Assembly: GCA_001179505.1 (NCBI GenBank)
Contig: CDMY01000294.1
Coordinates: 23,902-87,901, forward strand
From: Vitrella brassicaformis
Taxonomy: Eukaryota > Sar > Vitrellaceae
Reading direction: 5' to 3'
Length of the DNA stretch: 64,000 nucleotides
This document shows, one piece after another, positions 22,484-34,195 of this stretch. Numbering within the stretch: the stretch's first letter is position 1; the number at the start of each line of letters is the position of its first letter. The translations under genes were made by a program, and so were the position numbers. The notes under the pieces were generated by a model. It worked only from the letters and a program-made list of their open reading frames with translations. It was not told where the DNA came from and made no database searches.

Positions 22484-25304
22484 TCAGAGTCCATCAAAAG
22501 GTTGTCTTTGCCGTTCTAAAAGAAAAACGAGGGGCTGCTGGCTTCCTTGTCTCTGTCGGAATCCATTGATTGCATTGTTGCCTGACATGTCATTCGCTCG
22601 GCTGCTCATCTTGAGCTGGGCACGTTCACGTCTGGAGGAAAGGCTTGTCGGCCCACTCGGCGAATTTGGCCGATCCTGCCCCACAAGACACATCCAGCAC
22701 CCCTTGCCATGAACCTGATTGGTCATCTGCACAACTACCATACCGGGCAGGTAGTAGTTGTAGCGAGTCTTGGTGCCGCCCTCGTTGACGATGACCGAGG
22801 CCGAGTAGTCCTCCGCTGGGAGGATCTTCGTCTGCAAGCCCTTGCCCTTCGGCAGGTTGGTGACTTTCACTGCCTGCATCCATCCATCCATCCATCCAGT
22901 GAATGAATCATCACGGAAGTCCATGCCTGTGGCTGGCTCTGCAATGTGCAGGCATACCGTCCCTTCCTGGGTGCACATCTTTGCGCCGTTTTCTGAGAGC
23001 AGGGAAGCCATGACAACGCGGTCTTCGGCGCACAGCTTCTCTGCGGTGGAAAAGCCGATGCACGCTCCGTCCAGAGTGGCCTTGCTGTCACCGAAATCCA
23101 CCTGCATGAGGCAAGCAAGGAAAAGAAGAGCACCAGTCACGCAGACGACTGAGACGCAGCATCAGCAATGTAATGTAGAACCTCGAGGACGTCCGTTTGA
23201 TGCAGTCCGACAGCGCAGATTTGGGAAGCCTCGCAGCCAGTAATCGCTTTCTGCGGAACGTAGTAGAAGTTCACCGTGTTGGCCGATTTGGTGTGCTTGC
23301 GCGTCATCTTGATGCTGCAGGGAGCTTCTGCATGTGCGCACACGGACACATCGAACTTGGCTGCGTGTTGGCCAAGGATGGGCAGCTCTGCCCTACCAGC
23401 TGGTTTGCTCGGCTTGGCTGGTTTGGCTGGCTCTGGGGCGAGAGGGGCCATCTCTGTATGTGTCAGCAGATATACAAATGACTGATGTGTGCACTGTTTT
23501 TGAGCCAGTCATACGCGTACCGAAGGTCTCTGTGTCGATGTCCGATTTCAGCTGTATACCAAGGAGACACGGTGACAATTCAGTGTCATGCGCACAACCA
23601 CAGATGGATGACTTACGTGGCATCCGAAGTCTCCGGTCTCTGAGTGATAGCCGCAGAGACACTCCTCAGACAGCCAGTCGGGCTCCTTTCTGCCCGTTGT
23701 CGACCTGTATACACACAGATACGGGTCAGCATGTATATGTATCCTTCTGTGTGTGGCGCATGTAAGTACCTGCTGCGCTCAGTCCCGCAGATCTGCTTGG
23801 TCATCGTGGCCATGGCTGAGACACACATACATGCGCACAAATCACAAATACGTCAGTGTCTCGTTCCTGTGTCTCGTTGCCATGTTCGTTACCGGAGCAT
23901 TTTTTGCCCTTCTTGGTCATCACGGGACAGGTGTTCTTGATGCGGATTTCCTTCTCGGGAAGGTTGGCCGCAACCTGGACACGCACACACAGACGGAGAG
24001 AGGAGGATGTCTTTCATGTGTGCCGCGTAGGCGTGATTGTATGGATGCAGGTGCTCACACCTACATGGCATCCGTATTTGCCGGTGTCTGTATGCTTTCC
24101 GCAACGACACTCCTCGTTGATGCCTGCCAGCAGGTCCGGCTTCTTCTCGCCACTACGTAAGAGAGAGACACGTGTGAGCACATGTGCGGGAGATGCGTGA
24201 GATGCAAACTGTTTGGCTACCCATCCACGTAGGCCCGGGCCGACCCACAGATGGTGTCATCGTGACCCGAAGCTGTAAAGGCCCATCGCAGAAAATGCAC
24301 ACGCGAATGCCAGTGTGAGAATGTGCGTATGTACTGTGTGTTGTACCTCCGTGGTGTTGTACCTCCACACATCTGTTTCTCATCGTCCAAGATCATGTAT
24401 GGGCAAGTATCGTCTCCCGACTTCAGGTCGCTGATGAGCTGCACGCAGAAACGTGAAACGCACACATGATCCACACGTGGCTTCTGCATCCGCAACGTGT
24501 GCAAGTACATGGCAGCCGAATTTGCCAGTGTCGCTGTTCACGCCGCATCGGCAGTTCTCGGAACGGAAATCAGGCGTCTTTTCCCAGTCGCCGGCCTTCT
24601 TCGCGCCACAGACGAGGGACTTGCCGGGGTGGTCCGAGCACTTGGGGTGGTCCATCGTGACAGGGCACGTGTCATCATCGGAGCCTGCAAGCACGGAATC
24701 GCAAAAGTCGCCAACACAGCACAAAGCATAGCGCCGCACGTCGTCACCTTCAGACGAAACCAGGTCTGTCACCTTCTGCTCACGTACAGTAAGAGAGGCC
24801 AAAGGAAAGCCGACATGCGTCAAAGGCATCCCATGTTTCTCTTTTTCTGCTCACGCACCTGACAGCCGAACTCATTGTGGAATTTGTCGTATCCGCATCT
24901 GCACTGAGTTGTCTTGCCATTCTTGCCCTTGACATCGCCGCAGAGCCGCCCTTCGTCTGCATGTCAGTGCAAGCGGAGGGGATGATATGCCATTGCCCGC
25001 CTGAACAGCCATGACATCTGTGTGTGTGCCCGCTGACTGAGGTCCGGGTCATCGCACTCCATGAAGATGTTGTAGTCCTGGAGCGAGGCAGCGTAACACG
25101 AGCCACCGCCCAGCTCTGTCTGGCCTGTGCATGCATTCAGGGGACAAGAGCAAGGAACTCAAGCCATGCATGAATTCGATGCATTCTTGAGAACGCTTCA
25201 CCGAATTCGAGAGCAGTGGTTTCATCAAGAAAGTTGCCGTTGCACTGGCAGAACAACACGGCGAAAAGCAAAAGAGACGCCGCAAAGGACTGAAGAGCTG
25301 TCAT
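22484..25304 (-). CDS. Secreted Cys-rich modular protein
   Basis: ATG 25304 opens a signal peptide (MTALQSFAASLLLFAVLFCQ). At least four Cys-rich modules then follow, each ending in CxCG-x(n)-F/YGC: CRCGYDKFHNEFGCQ (about 24.88 kb), CRCGVNSDTGKFGCH (24.53 kb), CRCGKHTDTGKYGCHV (24.10 kb) and CLCGYHSETGDFGCH (23.64 kb). Between them recur DDTCPxM...K(K/Q)C/MCGG and xxICG blocks. A Pro/Lys linker (APEPAKPAKPSKPA) leads to a different C-terminal region with further Cys (FDVSVCAHAEAPCSIKM, ASQICAVGLHQTDVLEVL, ACIGFSTAEKLCAEDRVVMA, NEGGTKTRYNYYLPG). It has more than a dozen small exons. It is extracellular or secretory-pathway by its signal peptide. No family is recognised. The exact stop is unsure: the final frame runs to 22484 but a GTTCATG donor near 22715 could end it differently. 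Confidence 0.75.
24338..24366 (-). repeat. Duplicated splice-donor segment
   Basis: GTGTTGTACCTCC (plus strand) occurs at 24338-24350 and 24354-24366. On the gene strand both copies read GGAG|GTACAACAC, so the exon ending in MCGG has two identical donor sites 16 nt apart. Confidence 0.6.
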
Positions 25305-25746
25305 TGTGATGAAAATGGGGTCTGAAGGAGGCGTGGAGAAACTACTGTGCAGTGGGGGCCGGCGAGAGAGCGGTTTCACGGAGGCGGCAACTGCCCAGAT
25401 CGTCTCAGCATGGGAATTGACACGTCAGGAATGGCATCTCATCACGAGAGGCTTGCTGAGGATCCCAAGACAGGCAAGTCTATTCTCGTACTTCCAAGAG
25501 ACACCGCGGTTTTTGTATTACTAACTTACAGTGTATTACTAAATTACCAGAATGTACAATGAATACACTGTCATGCATTGCACCAGGAATACACATTCAC
25601 AGCAACATCAACCTCCCCTCGCACATTCATTCATTCATTCATTCGCGTCTCCTATGAACGCATAAAAATGCATCCATGGAAACGATTAGCAGCCCTGCAA
25701 AAACGAGTCAGAGACCAGGGCGGGTGTCCACAAAGACGAGCATCAA
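25305..25746. other. Intergenic between two minus-strand genes
   Basis: The 3' flank of the PXA gene and promoter side of the Cys-rich gene. It holds a CATT run (25627-25643). Nothing else is supported. Confidence 0.5.
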
Positions 25747-28700
25747 TCATCTGCCCCCTGTCACCAGTGCATCTAGCCTGTGTGATGCATCAGGGAAAGT
25801 GTGCCGTAGAATGGCCTGCATGACACTGAGGCACAGATGGCGACACACCACACGCTGCCGCAGCAGCATCAGCACCAACGCCATCCCGCGACCAACACCC
25901 AACAAACCTGCCATACATACAGACAGACAGACATACAGACACATACACACATCAACACAGCACCGATGTGTTGTTAGGTCACACATCAGTCACCTTACTC
26001 ACCGGCGAGCACCCGAAAGAAGACCTCTGCTGCTAATGGGAAGCGCCAGGGAACGAGGGGCAGGTGGGTGTCGTGTGGCGCCTCTGCCTCGTCCAATGCG
26101 GCCATGACAGCCTCGAGAGTGAAACCAGCCAACGCGGGCAGACTCGCACTCTCGACCTGACGAATTGACGGATGCACGCACCGACTCATCATGGAATGGC
26201 GTCGCTTACCTGTGTGATCATGCGAGCGACGCTCTTGTCTGCCAGACAGGCCCCCATGAGCTGCCTGGTCAGCCACCTCATCTGATGAAAGCGGAAAGGT
26301 GTGACACACACACGTGGGCGTATCCATCAACGCGGTCAGTCGGTCGTTTCTGTCTGTCTGTTCAGCTTCAGATAGATACCGTGTGCGAGAGGCCCATCAG
26401 TGTCCCCATGAGCTGAACCGCACTCCCCACCACATCTGCCCCGCCACCACCGCCACCTTCACCCCCTCCCCCCAGCCCATCTTCTCTCGCCTCAGCGTGC
26501 TCACCAGTGGCCCCTTCACTGCTGCCCTTGACCACCCCACGTCGCCGAATGCCATGAGGGGCGTCGTGCAGCTCACGGCTGGCGTGATGACGACAGGGCG
26601 GCTCGCGTTTGAGTAGTGGGCGGGGCGGGGGGTGCTGCAGTGCACGTACATCGGCCTGGCGCCGTAACCATGCTCGCCCCTCCATCTGACCATTCACAGA
26701 CAGAGACACAACGAGCATCCAGTCACAATAGGCTGTCAGTGGATGCCCACCTTTTGAGGGTTCCACCATTGAGAGAGCGCTCCCTCCCCCTCGAGCAGCT
26801 CGGCAGGCGCCGACGAGCGAGGCGCCAACACACTGATTAGAGAACACCAGGCACACGGGAGACATGTGTGCGCCAATGTGCAGTGGCGGCTGTCCGCCGG
26901 CGGGGTGGTTTGCATACTCGTTGAACACAGCAGAGGGAGGCGGCCTCGCCCGCAGCAGAGTCTCCAAAAGGAACCTCTGGACGGCACATACCCACACACA
27001 TATATCCACACAAATGAATGCCGATGTATCCCTCCCTACGTATCTGTCTGTCTCGTACCGCTTTGTCAAATGCCAGCATCCTCTTTCCCCTCCTTCTCCG
27101 CCCCCCGGGCATCAGCACCGATGCCTCGTGCACGTGGCTCAGTGCACCGTACAGTGGCCCGTCCACAAAGGGCGACAGCATCAGCCGCTGACTCCACAAC
27201 AGACGCTCCCTCTCCTGCTGACGGCTGCTGACGCGCACGCCGCCCACTCTCCTCTGCCTCAGAAACACATGATGGTCGGCCGTCTCTGTGCGGCTCCTCT
27301 GCATGGCGCCGTCCAGCAGGGGCATGGGAGGGGGAGGGGATGAAGGAGGAAGCAGGTCCGGTTGGCTGTCATGCCTCAGTGAGGGTGACATCGACCGGCT
27401 TCTCCGCCTCCCATCGGCTGACGTGGAGTCCGCCATGACGCATGTGGTGAGCAGCGGCGTCGACGTGTCGGTCTGGCCCGTCCCCGTGATGTCGTGAGTG
27501 GGCATGGCGGGAAAGGACGCCTGAAGGGGCAAGGGGGGAGGGAATAATGCGGGGGCGTGGTCCACCAGATGCCACTGATGAGCGGGAGGGGACGGAGAGG
27601 GAGAGGGGAATGCTAGTGGACTCATAGACTCCAGCGCTGGGCACGACCGAGAGCGCATCATCATCACTTTGCCATCGTCACCATCTTGTCTCCTCTCGAG
27701 ACCACGGGAGTGGCCGCAATCGCCATGCTCACCACCGACAAGCTCCACCCGTCTCCCTGACGGCATCTCCCTCCTCTGCTCTCTCGGTGAGGGCGACAGT
27801 GAGCCACACACAGCGGGTGACATACTGAAGAGCGACAGGGACCGCAGCAGAGGCGGAGGGCGGGGAGAGGGCAGGTGGGCGTAATGCGTTGCCTCATAAT
27901 CGCGGGGCGGGGTGGATGACCGGCTGTAAGTTGGAAGTTGTTGTCGCGATGGTGCCACATGATCGTGGTGGCGGGGGGTGGAAGAGTGGTCGAATGCTGG
28001 GCTGCAGAAGGGGTCGTGTGTGGGCGTGGGCCTCTCGTGGCGCATCAGGCTGTCGTCGTGACGCTGCTGCTCCTCTTCTTGCTCACACAGCTGTAGGCCC
28101 CCAGACGACGACACATCGCTGACGTCGCCATCGCCATCGCCATTGCTGCCCTCAACAGCAGCATGGCTCTCCACCACAGCACTCGCCGACACGGGCAGGT
28201 GTGACACCGACGTGCTGCTCGTCGTGTCACGCCACAGTAATGAGTCTTCTGCAGGCTTATGGGATTCCTTGCTGTTGCCATGTTTGGTGAGGACCGTCAG
28301 TGTCTGTGCGGGTGGTGGCGATGGGAGGGAGAGGGGCAGGTGGAGTGCGCGCATCTGGTGCTCGAGGGAAGAGGCGTGTGTGGGCAGGGAGTCCAGCAGC
28401 ACACAGACGGGCGAGTAGAATACGAATGACGCGACCACCTCTATCACCAACCCACGGGTCAGCTGACATGACACAAGAGAGAGAGGGAAGGCGGACACAC
28501 ACGCAGGGCAAGGGAGAGAGTGCCATGCCATCAACGGGCTCTGGGTCTTTCGTGTTGCCAGTAAGTACCTACCACTGATTGAATCTCCTCTGCGTATTCA
28601 GGGGGCGTGCACAGCTGCACCAACACATCGGCCAGCTGGCGGTAGTAGCTCTTCTCCTACACACAGCACGCTCTCACTCAATCACTCTAGCATCCCCCTC

Positions 28701-29628
28701 CCTTGATCGGCCAGCCACGCCACCACCCCGCACACCGACCTTTGCGAAGCTCTCCACAGCGGCGTGGAATGGCAGGCCCAGGCCGTCAGGGCCGCACAGG
28801 GATCTCAAAGCGGCCATCTCTCCTTCGCTACCCGCCCTCTGTGTCTGTGTGGGCGGCCCATTGTTGATGGTCTCAGTGGCAAACGACGGCACGCGCTCAC
28901 ATATCTGCCAGACAGACAGACAGACAGACAGACGCACACACAGGTGCAATCAGGGCGTGTCAGGTCCATCACTTACGATGATGTGGGCGTGCAGGATGGC
29001 GAGCAGCTCGTCCAAGAGCCCACGCACATCAACCCTGATAGATACATACACCGATGGATGGACAAAGGATGGATGACAACCACCACACACAGACACACAC
29101 AACACGCACACAGAACAAGCCAGCCTCAGAGCTGTGTATACTGTCTGTGTCTGTCGCTGCCCACTGGCTGACCTTTGTATCCTGCTGATGACGTCTTCCA
29201 GTATCATGCGCATCATCCGCTGGATCTCGCGGGGGAAGGTATGGTCCGGCGGGTTGGACAGAGTGGTGTACCACGAGCTGATGTACATGTCAGCTGCCCA
29301 CTGTGCAAACCGGTCGGCGATGGCCGGCAGCCGCACCTGGTAGTCGTGCAATGTCGATAGGACAGATGACGTGCCCTGAACACACATTACACCACAGGAT
29401 GACAGACATGGTGAATCAATGACAAGATCTATCTATCGCCGTGTTTTCTTGTCCGATGCTTGCTTTAACCTGGTGTTGATATGTGTGGCTGCTGTTGCCC
29501 CCATTGGTCCGCCTCCATTGGTACAGCACGCAGTTGATCACCAGCGACACGCAACCGCACATCAATCTCCACAGCAGGGCCAAAATCTGAGACGTGCCTC
29601 CTGAAACCAGTGCAGCTGCCAAAGCCAT
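25747..29628 (-). CDS. PXA-domain membrane protein
   Basis: ATG 29628 begins MALAAALVSGGTSQILALLW, with a hydrophobic segment through CGCVSLVINCVLYQW, a likely membrane anchor. A PXA (PX-associated, sorting-nexin-type) domain follows: RFAQWAADMYISSWYTTLSN, HTFPREIQRMMRMILEDVIS, VDVRGLLDELLAILHAHI, EKSYYRQLADVLVQLC and LTRGLVIEVVASFVFYSPV. A very long Ser/Pro/His-rich low-complexity exon (about 28430-27070) probably forms a disordered region. The C-terminal part is again structured: NGGTLKRWRGEHGYGARPMY, TTPLMAFGDVGWSRAAVKGP, ADKSVARMI, and a last exon GLLGVGRGMALVLMLLRQRV ending at TGA 25747-25749. PXA proteins act in endosomal/ER membrane traffic. I see no PX or RGS domain. The start is 117 bp from the divergent gene on the plus strand. 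Confidence 0.75.
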
Positions 29629-29657
29629 GGCTAACGCCTGCCGCTTTGATGAGCTTG

Positions 29658-29664
29658 AGCTCGC
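29658..29664. promoter_or_regulatory. Single AGCTCGC box in divergent promoter
   Basis: One copy of the box seen in pairs in other divergent promoters, within the 117-bp space between the PXA gene and the small plus-strand gene. A lone 7-mer could be chance. Confidence 0.2.
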
Positions 29665-29745
29665 ACTGAGAGATGAGCAGCAGTGACAGATTACGGGGGT
29701 CCGCCCAGCCGTGAAGGCAGGTCCCCTTCATCAGATCAGCAGAAC

Positions 29746-30672
29746 ATGATGGACGCCGACGACAATCACAGGCACCATCTGGATGATGCCGATGACGAGA
29801 GCCATGCATTCATCGAGGGCGTCGAGGCGGGCGCACTGAAGGCCGCGGATGACAATGAGCATGACAACGGGTCAGAAAGCACGAGAGCAACCGATGGCCA
29901 TGAATGAACGAATCGCCACACATGTCTGTTTGTCTGCGTGTTCTGCAGGGATGGCAGAGAGCGAGATGCAAAGGAGCGGCCACCGTCGCTCGTGTGGGAG
30001 TGGCAGGCGGCCCGTGATCTGCGACAGCAATGTGGCTTGGTTGCTGCAGAGATCGGGACACTCCCCATTGCCTGTCAACAGAACAAGCAGCTCGGCGCCC
30101 CTTTCCTTTACTCGGACGACCAGACCACGGCCATCAGGCACATGCAGCGAGGGAGCCGCTCGTCCAATGGACGGCGCGGCGAGTCGGGTGGGATCAGTGT
30201 CGATGAGGGTCCTGCGAGTGCGCTGGGCAAGAGAAAGCGGCAAGACGAGGATGCAGTGTGCTCTTCCGTGCGCTTCTCGATGGCGGGTCTCAAGTTCGGG
30301 GGGACCTCTGTGATGTACACAGGTACATAGACGTGGAGAGCCGCCCGGCTTTTAACATTTCATGGTGTGGTGTGGTGTGGTGTGGTGTGGTGTTCGCCCT
30401 TCCCTCAGGTGATCCACTGAAGTACCATGGCTTTGTTCTCATCCAGAGGGTGCCGCACAGCAGCTTGGTCTCGCCAGTGTCGCTGCTGAGGACGCATCGA
30501 GTGGCTACTGCTATGCACAAAGAGGTGGGTCAACGAGCCACGTGGATGAATGCTGCACGCTGCTGTCTATGCGGGCTTGTGAGTTGTGCAGATGGTTGTG
30601 GAGGTGGCGGGCAAGGGAGTGGGCGGAGGGGAGACGAAATATTTGAAGCTTGATAGACTTGAGTACTTCTGA
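29746..30672 (+). CDS. Small unknown nuclear-type protein
   Basis: Four exons (29746-29870, 29949-30322, 30409-30524, 30592-30672) join in phase to about 231 residues. It starts MMDADDNHRHHLDDADDESH (acidic), then PPSLVWEWQAARDLRQQCGL. A linker containing a basic cluster (ALGKRKRQDED), a possible nuclear signal, is followed by a conserved-looking end: SSVRFSMAGLKFGGTSVMYT, DPLKYHGFVLIQRVPHSSL, LRTHRVATAMHKEMVVEVAG and ETKYLKLDRLEYF. Not recognised. Good splice signals and continuous phase support a real gene. Intron 2 contains TGTGG repeats (30363-30393). It is divergent from the PXA gene. Confidence 0.7.
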
Positions 30673-31133
30673 GCGCGCCTGAGTCCTGGTGCACTCATCT
30701 ACTTCTGTGAGGGACACCTGTACGTGTGTTAATGTTTGGATCAGACATCACCAATGGTGTGTGTAAGTCCGTTTGACGTAATCATGATCGAGTCCATCCC
30801 ATTGGTGCATCCCGTCCAGCCCGCCGCCTCACAGATAGGCACACGCACACACAGACAGTGACGGGAAAAATAGTCAGTCAGACAGACACACGCAGCTGCA
30901 AGAGCACACACAGGTGCTGCAACCAGCTCCCTCTCTCAATCAGTAGCGCGTCCATTCATCGCTGCACACAGGCAACGCATCCGTGCAGCAAGGCAAACGC
31001 CCTACTCACCCCCGCTAAGTTACGCAGTCACATCTCGCCACCCCTCAATTGACTCCATCCCTCTAGTCAAACACACCACTGACAGCCAGACAGACAGGCG
31101 CCCTCGGCTGGCCGCCTGGTCATCCGTCTGCTC

Positions 31134-32882
31134 TCACAGTGAGTGGTCGATGACCATCATGTCCGCCTCCTCGTCCACCTCCATCATGTGCTCGTCGTCC
31201 GTAGGGGGCGACCCCAACGAGGCCATTGATGAGTTGGTGGCCGTGGGGGTGATGTGTGTGNNNNNNNNNNNNNNNNNNNNNNNNNNNNNNNNNNNNNNNN
31301 NNNNNNNNNNNNNNNNNNNNNNNNNNNNNNNNNNNNNNNNNNNNNNNNNNNNNNNNNNNNNNNNNNNNNNNNNNNNNNNNNNNNNNNNNNNNNNNNNNNN
31401 NNNNNNNNNNNNNNNNNNNNNNNNNNNNNNNNNNNNNNNNNNNNNNNNNNNNNNNNNNNNNNNNNNNNNNNNNNNNNNNNNNNNNNNNNNNNNNNNNNNN
31501 NNNNNNNNNNNNNNNNNNNNNNNNNNNNNNNNNNNNNNNNNNNNNNNNNNNNNNNNNNNNGCCCCAGTCGATGTACGCCTTGACGACGGGCTGCAGCGCC
31601 GCGTCGTGGGTGAAGTAGGGATGCATGGAGAGCTCCTCAGCTGTGTGGCGTGACCCCGGGAGACACACCATCCTGAGGGCAAACAAACGCATAACAGACA
31701 CACAGTGAGCTGAATGCACATGGGACACCTCTCTGTGTCTGCCTCCGTCTTACTTGGAGAGCACGTCGAGAAGGCCCTCATCCCCCACCCCCCATCGCCG
31801 CAGCTTGGCCTTTATGCCGTCCGCACTGCTGACCTCGATATCGCTAAACAGGCCCTGAGGGAATCCCATCGCCGCCGCCTCCTCGTTGCCCGGCCGTCCA
31901 GTGAACGTGAAGAGCTGCCGTGACAGCTGCGCCACGCCCTGCTTGGTGGCTCTGCCGAGAGGGAAGAGGTCCTTGGCGGCGTTCTTGCCCGTGGCCACCT
32001 CGACGGCCACGACACCTGCCTGGAAGATGTCTCCCTTCCTCTCGTCATACCTCTGGAACATGGGTGAGCCTGAATGGAGGCATCCACATATCAAGGACAG
32101 ACAGACACAAAGAGATGAGGCATTGTCCCTTTCTCTCGCCTCTCTGTGATATCCTGGCTGGCTGAGTGGATACCCTTGGGGTCGCTGTGTGCCGCGTACG
32201 GCCAGGTCATCTCGGGCGTGAAGTAGCCTGGCGTGCCCCTCGCCCCCTGGAACCCCCGCTCACTCTCGGCGGCCCCCATCGCCTGCTGCGTCTTGGCATG
32301 GACACTGAGGCCGAAGTCGATGGCCTCCAGCAGCGGCAGGCCCTCGATCTTTCTGCAGACCACCAGGTTCTCCGAAGAGATGTCGCCGTGGGCGATGTCA
32401 TTCTGGTGCAGGAAGGCCAGCATGTGGAGCATCTCGTAGAGCACCGCCTTGACCTCAAAGGCCGATACCTCCGAGCACCGCCCCAGCGACTGAGCCCCCT
32501 CCAGCAGTTCGAGCAGCAGCCACTGGTCCCCGTGCCGAGTGCTCTTGCTAGCCATGTGGTGGCCATATCGTCTGACGACGTTGGGGTGCCAGGCGCGGCG
32601 GTAAAAGCCGGGGGGTATGCCGCTGGCGATGGCCTTGGTCTCCGCGATGGACTGCAGAAGATCGAAGGCCAGCATCTCGTTCATGTCGGATGGGTGAACG
32701 GTGCTGCCCGCCGCCTCGTCCGGCTGCTGAGGGTCGTAGACTTTGAGTGCGAAGGAACGGCTCGGGTCGGTGTAGGCTTTATCCTTGGCCTTGAACACGG
32801 TAGAATGACCGCCCGCGCCCAGCGGCCTCGCAGCGATGTCAAATCGCCCAGATGCAAGGGCGTTGTGGCCTTTAAAGGCCAT
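31134..32882 (-). CDS. Protein kinase-like protein, copy 2 (contains gap)
   Basis: Paralogue of the 20197-21719 kinase, inverted. Same start (MAFKGHNALASGRFDIAARP) and three-exon structure. Key sites are kept: LGAGGHSTVFKAK (LGTGSHS in copy 1), FALKVYD, IAHGDISSENLVV and AIDFGLSV, then the APE-like GTPGYFTPEM. Differences are scattered substitutions (for example STRHGDQW for STWHGDQW, and SDMNEM for SNNNEM), with no frame break in what is visible. The Pro/Thr tail of exon 3 lies in the N gap; the acidic end MMVIDHSL and stop (31134-31136) are present. Translations through the gap are meaningless. Probably functional, but this cannot be confirmed across the gap. Confidence 0.83.
31261..31560. 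other. Assembly gap (300 N)
   Basis: By alignment with copy 1 the gap replaces about 62 bp (21531-21592), a C-rich Pro/Thr-coding stretch. The N length is therefore probably a placeholder or estimate. Confidence 0.85.
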
Positions 32883-33155
32883 CGCAGGGCGGTTAAGATG
32901 GCCTGCGGGCGTCGCCAGGTGTGGCTGAAGAAGGCTGAGGGACGGCAGGTGAGTGCTGATAGGTTAACGAAGAGCAAAAGTCGGAAACAGATGACAATAG
33001 AGCTGAAATTTGAGGAGGGGGCGACAGAACACACTTGCATACATGCAAGTGACCAGAGCTGGTCGTGGGGGCGGGAAAAACCAGCCGTCTCACGTTTTGG
33101 AACCGCTTCATCTGCGGTGATCAGATCTGCTTGCAGCCTTCCCATTTGCAGTGTT

Positions 33156-34195
33156 GGTGGGCCTCACAATAGGGGCCTCACTTGGGCCTCACGCGATGAC
33201 ATTTATGCATTTGTCTTCGTGTTGCGTCCCATGATGCTGTGATGTTCCGGGTGTGTGGGTGTAAGCAATGTTATTATAGCTCAGCTGCCATGGGCAGTGT
33301 ATACATTCACATTGAAAACCACCTAGGCAACAGTTCGCCAGTCAGTCGAGCCCACCCACCCTTCCCGCACACAGGTACGTATGTATGCATGTATATATGT
33401 ATGGATGTGTGTATCTACGCGGAGTCCGCCCACCCCTCCGTCCGTCCCTTGCTGTGTGTGCTGTGCTGTGCTTGGCACGTATCGTATCACACATATGTGA
33501 GTAGATAGACGTACCCCTCTCCCTCGTCGGCGTGCCGTGTGTATACAAATACCGTACGGAGACAGGCAGACAGACAAGAGAGCCCCATCGACGTAGCCAT
33601 GTGTCTGTCTGCTTGGCCATCGGGCGATTAATGAAGTGCATCAGGCAGCTGCTCAGTCGAATGTCATCAAAAAACGTTCACACGGAGATTGCACCATCAA
33701 AGGGGTGGGGGTTTGGGTCCATCTCTGCACACAGCGCGTGCGGCCGACCCAGCACTCCTCCACTCACCCTAGGAGGACAAACGACACACACACAGTCGTC
33801 TCCAACAGGCACACACGCGGTGGTCTGGCATGGGCACACACATTCGAACACGATACACACAGCGCAGACACACATGTAACATCAACATCAACACAGCGAG
33901 TCCACAAACACATCAGAAAGTAGCACGCAGGCAGGAGCTCAGCGAGGGGCCATGCACGAGGAGAAAGCGCACAGGCAGCCTAACACGAAGTGCTCCTTCC
34001 CTCATCTGCCGCTGCCACAACGCAGCGCGCAATCAGTGACCAGCAAGTGCAACAGAGCAACGGAACGACCGACACGTATTACAAACTAAGACACAAAGAT
34101 CTGGACAATTGACAGCAGTGAAATGACAGTGCGATGTCGCCATGGCGTCAGTTGGCCGTCAATGCGGTAGTCGACTGTCAGCACATGGCGTCAAC
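33156..34195. other. Intergenic, simple sequence
   Basis: ATGTATGT-type (33375-33415) and CA-rich tracts; no supported exon. Confidence 0.55.

Larger units (their letters stand above)
30793..33155 (-). repeat. Right arm of large inverted duplication
   Basis: Inverted copy of 19914-22075, interrupted by 300 N at 31261-31560. Flanks diverge abruptly outside about 30793 and 33155. Confidence 0.9.

Noticed and set aside
31150-31653. Open frames running through the N block
   Set aside because: Translations of N are artefacts; only the flanking kinase frame on the minus strand is real.
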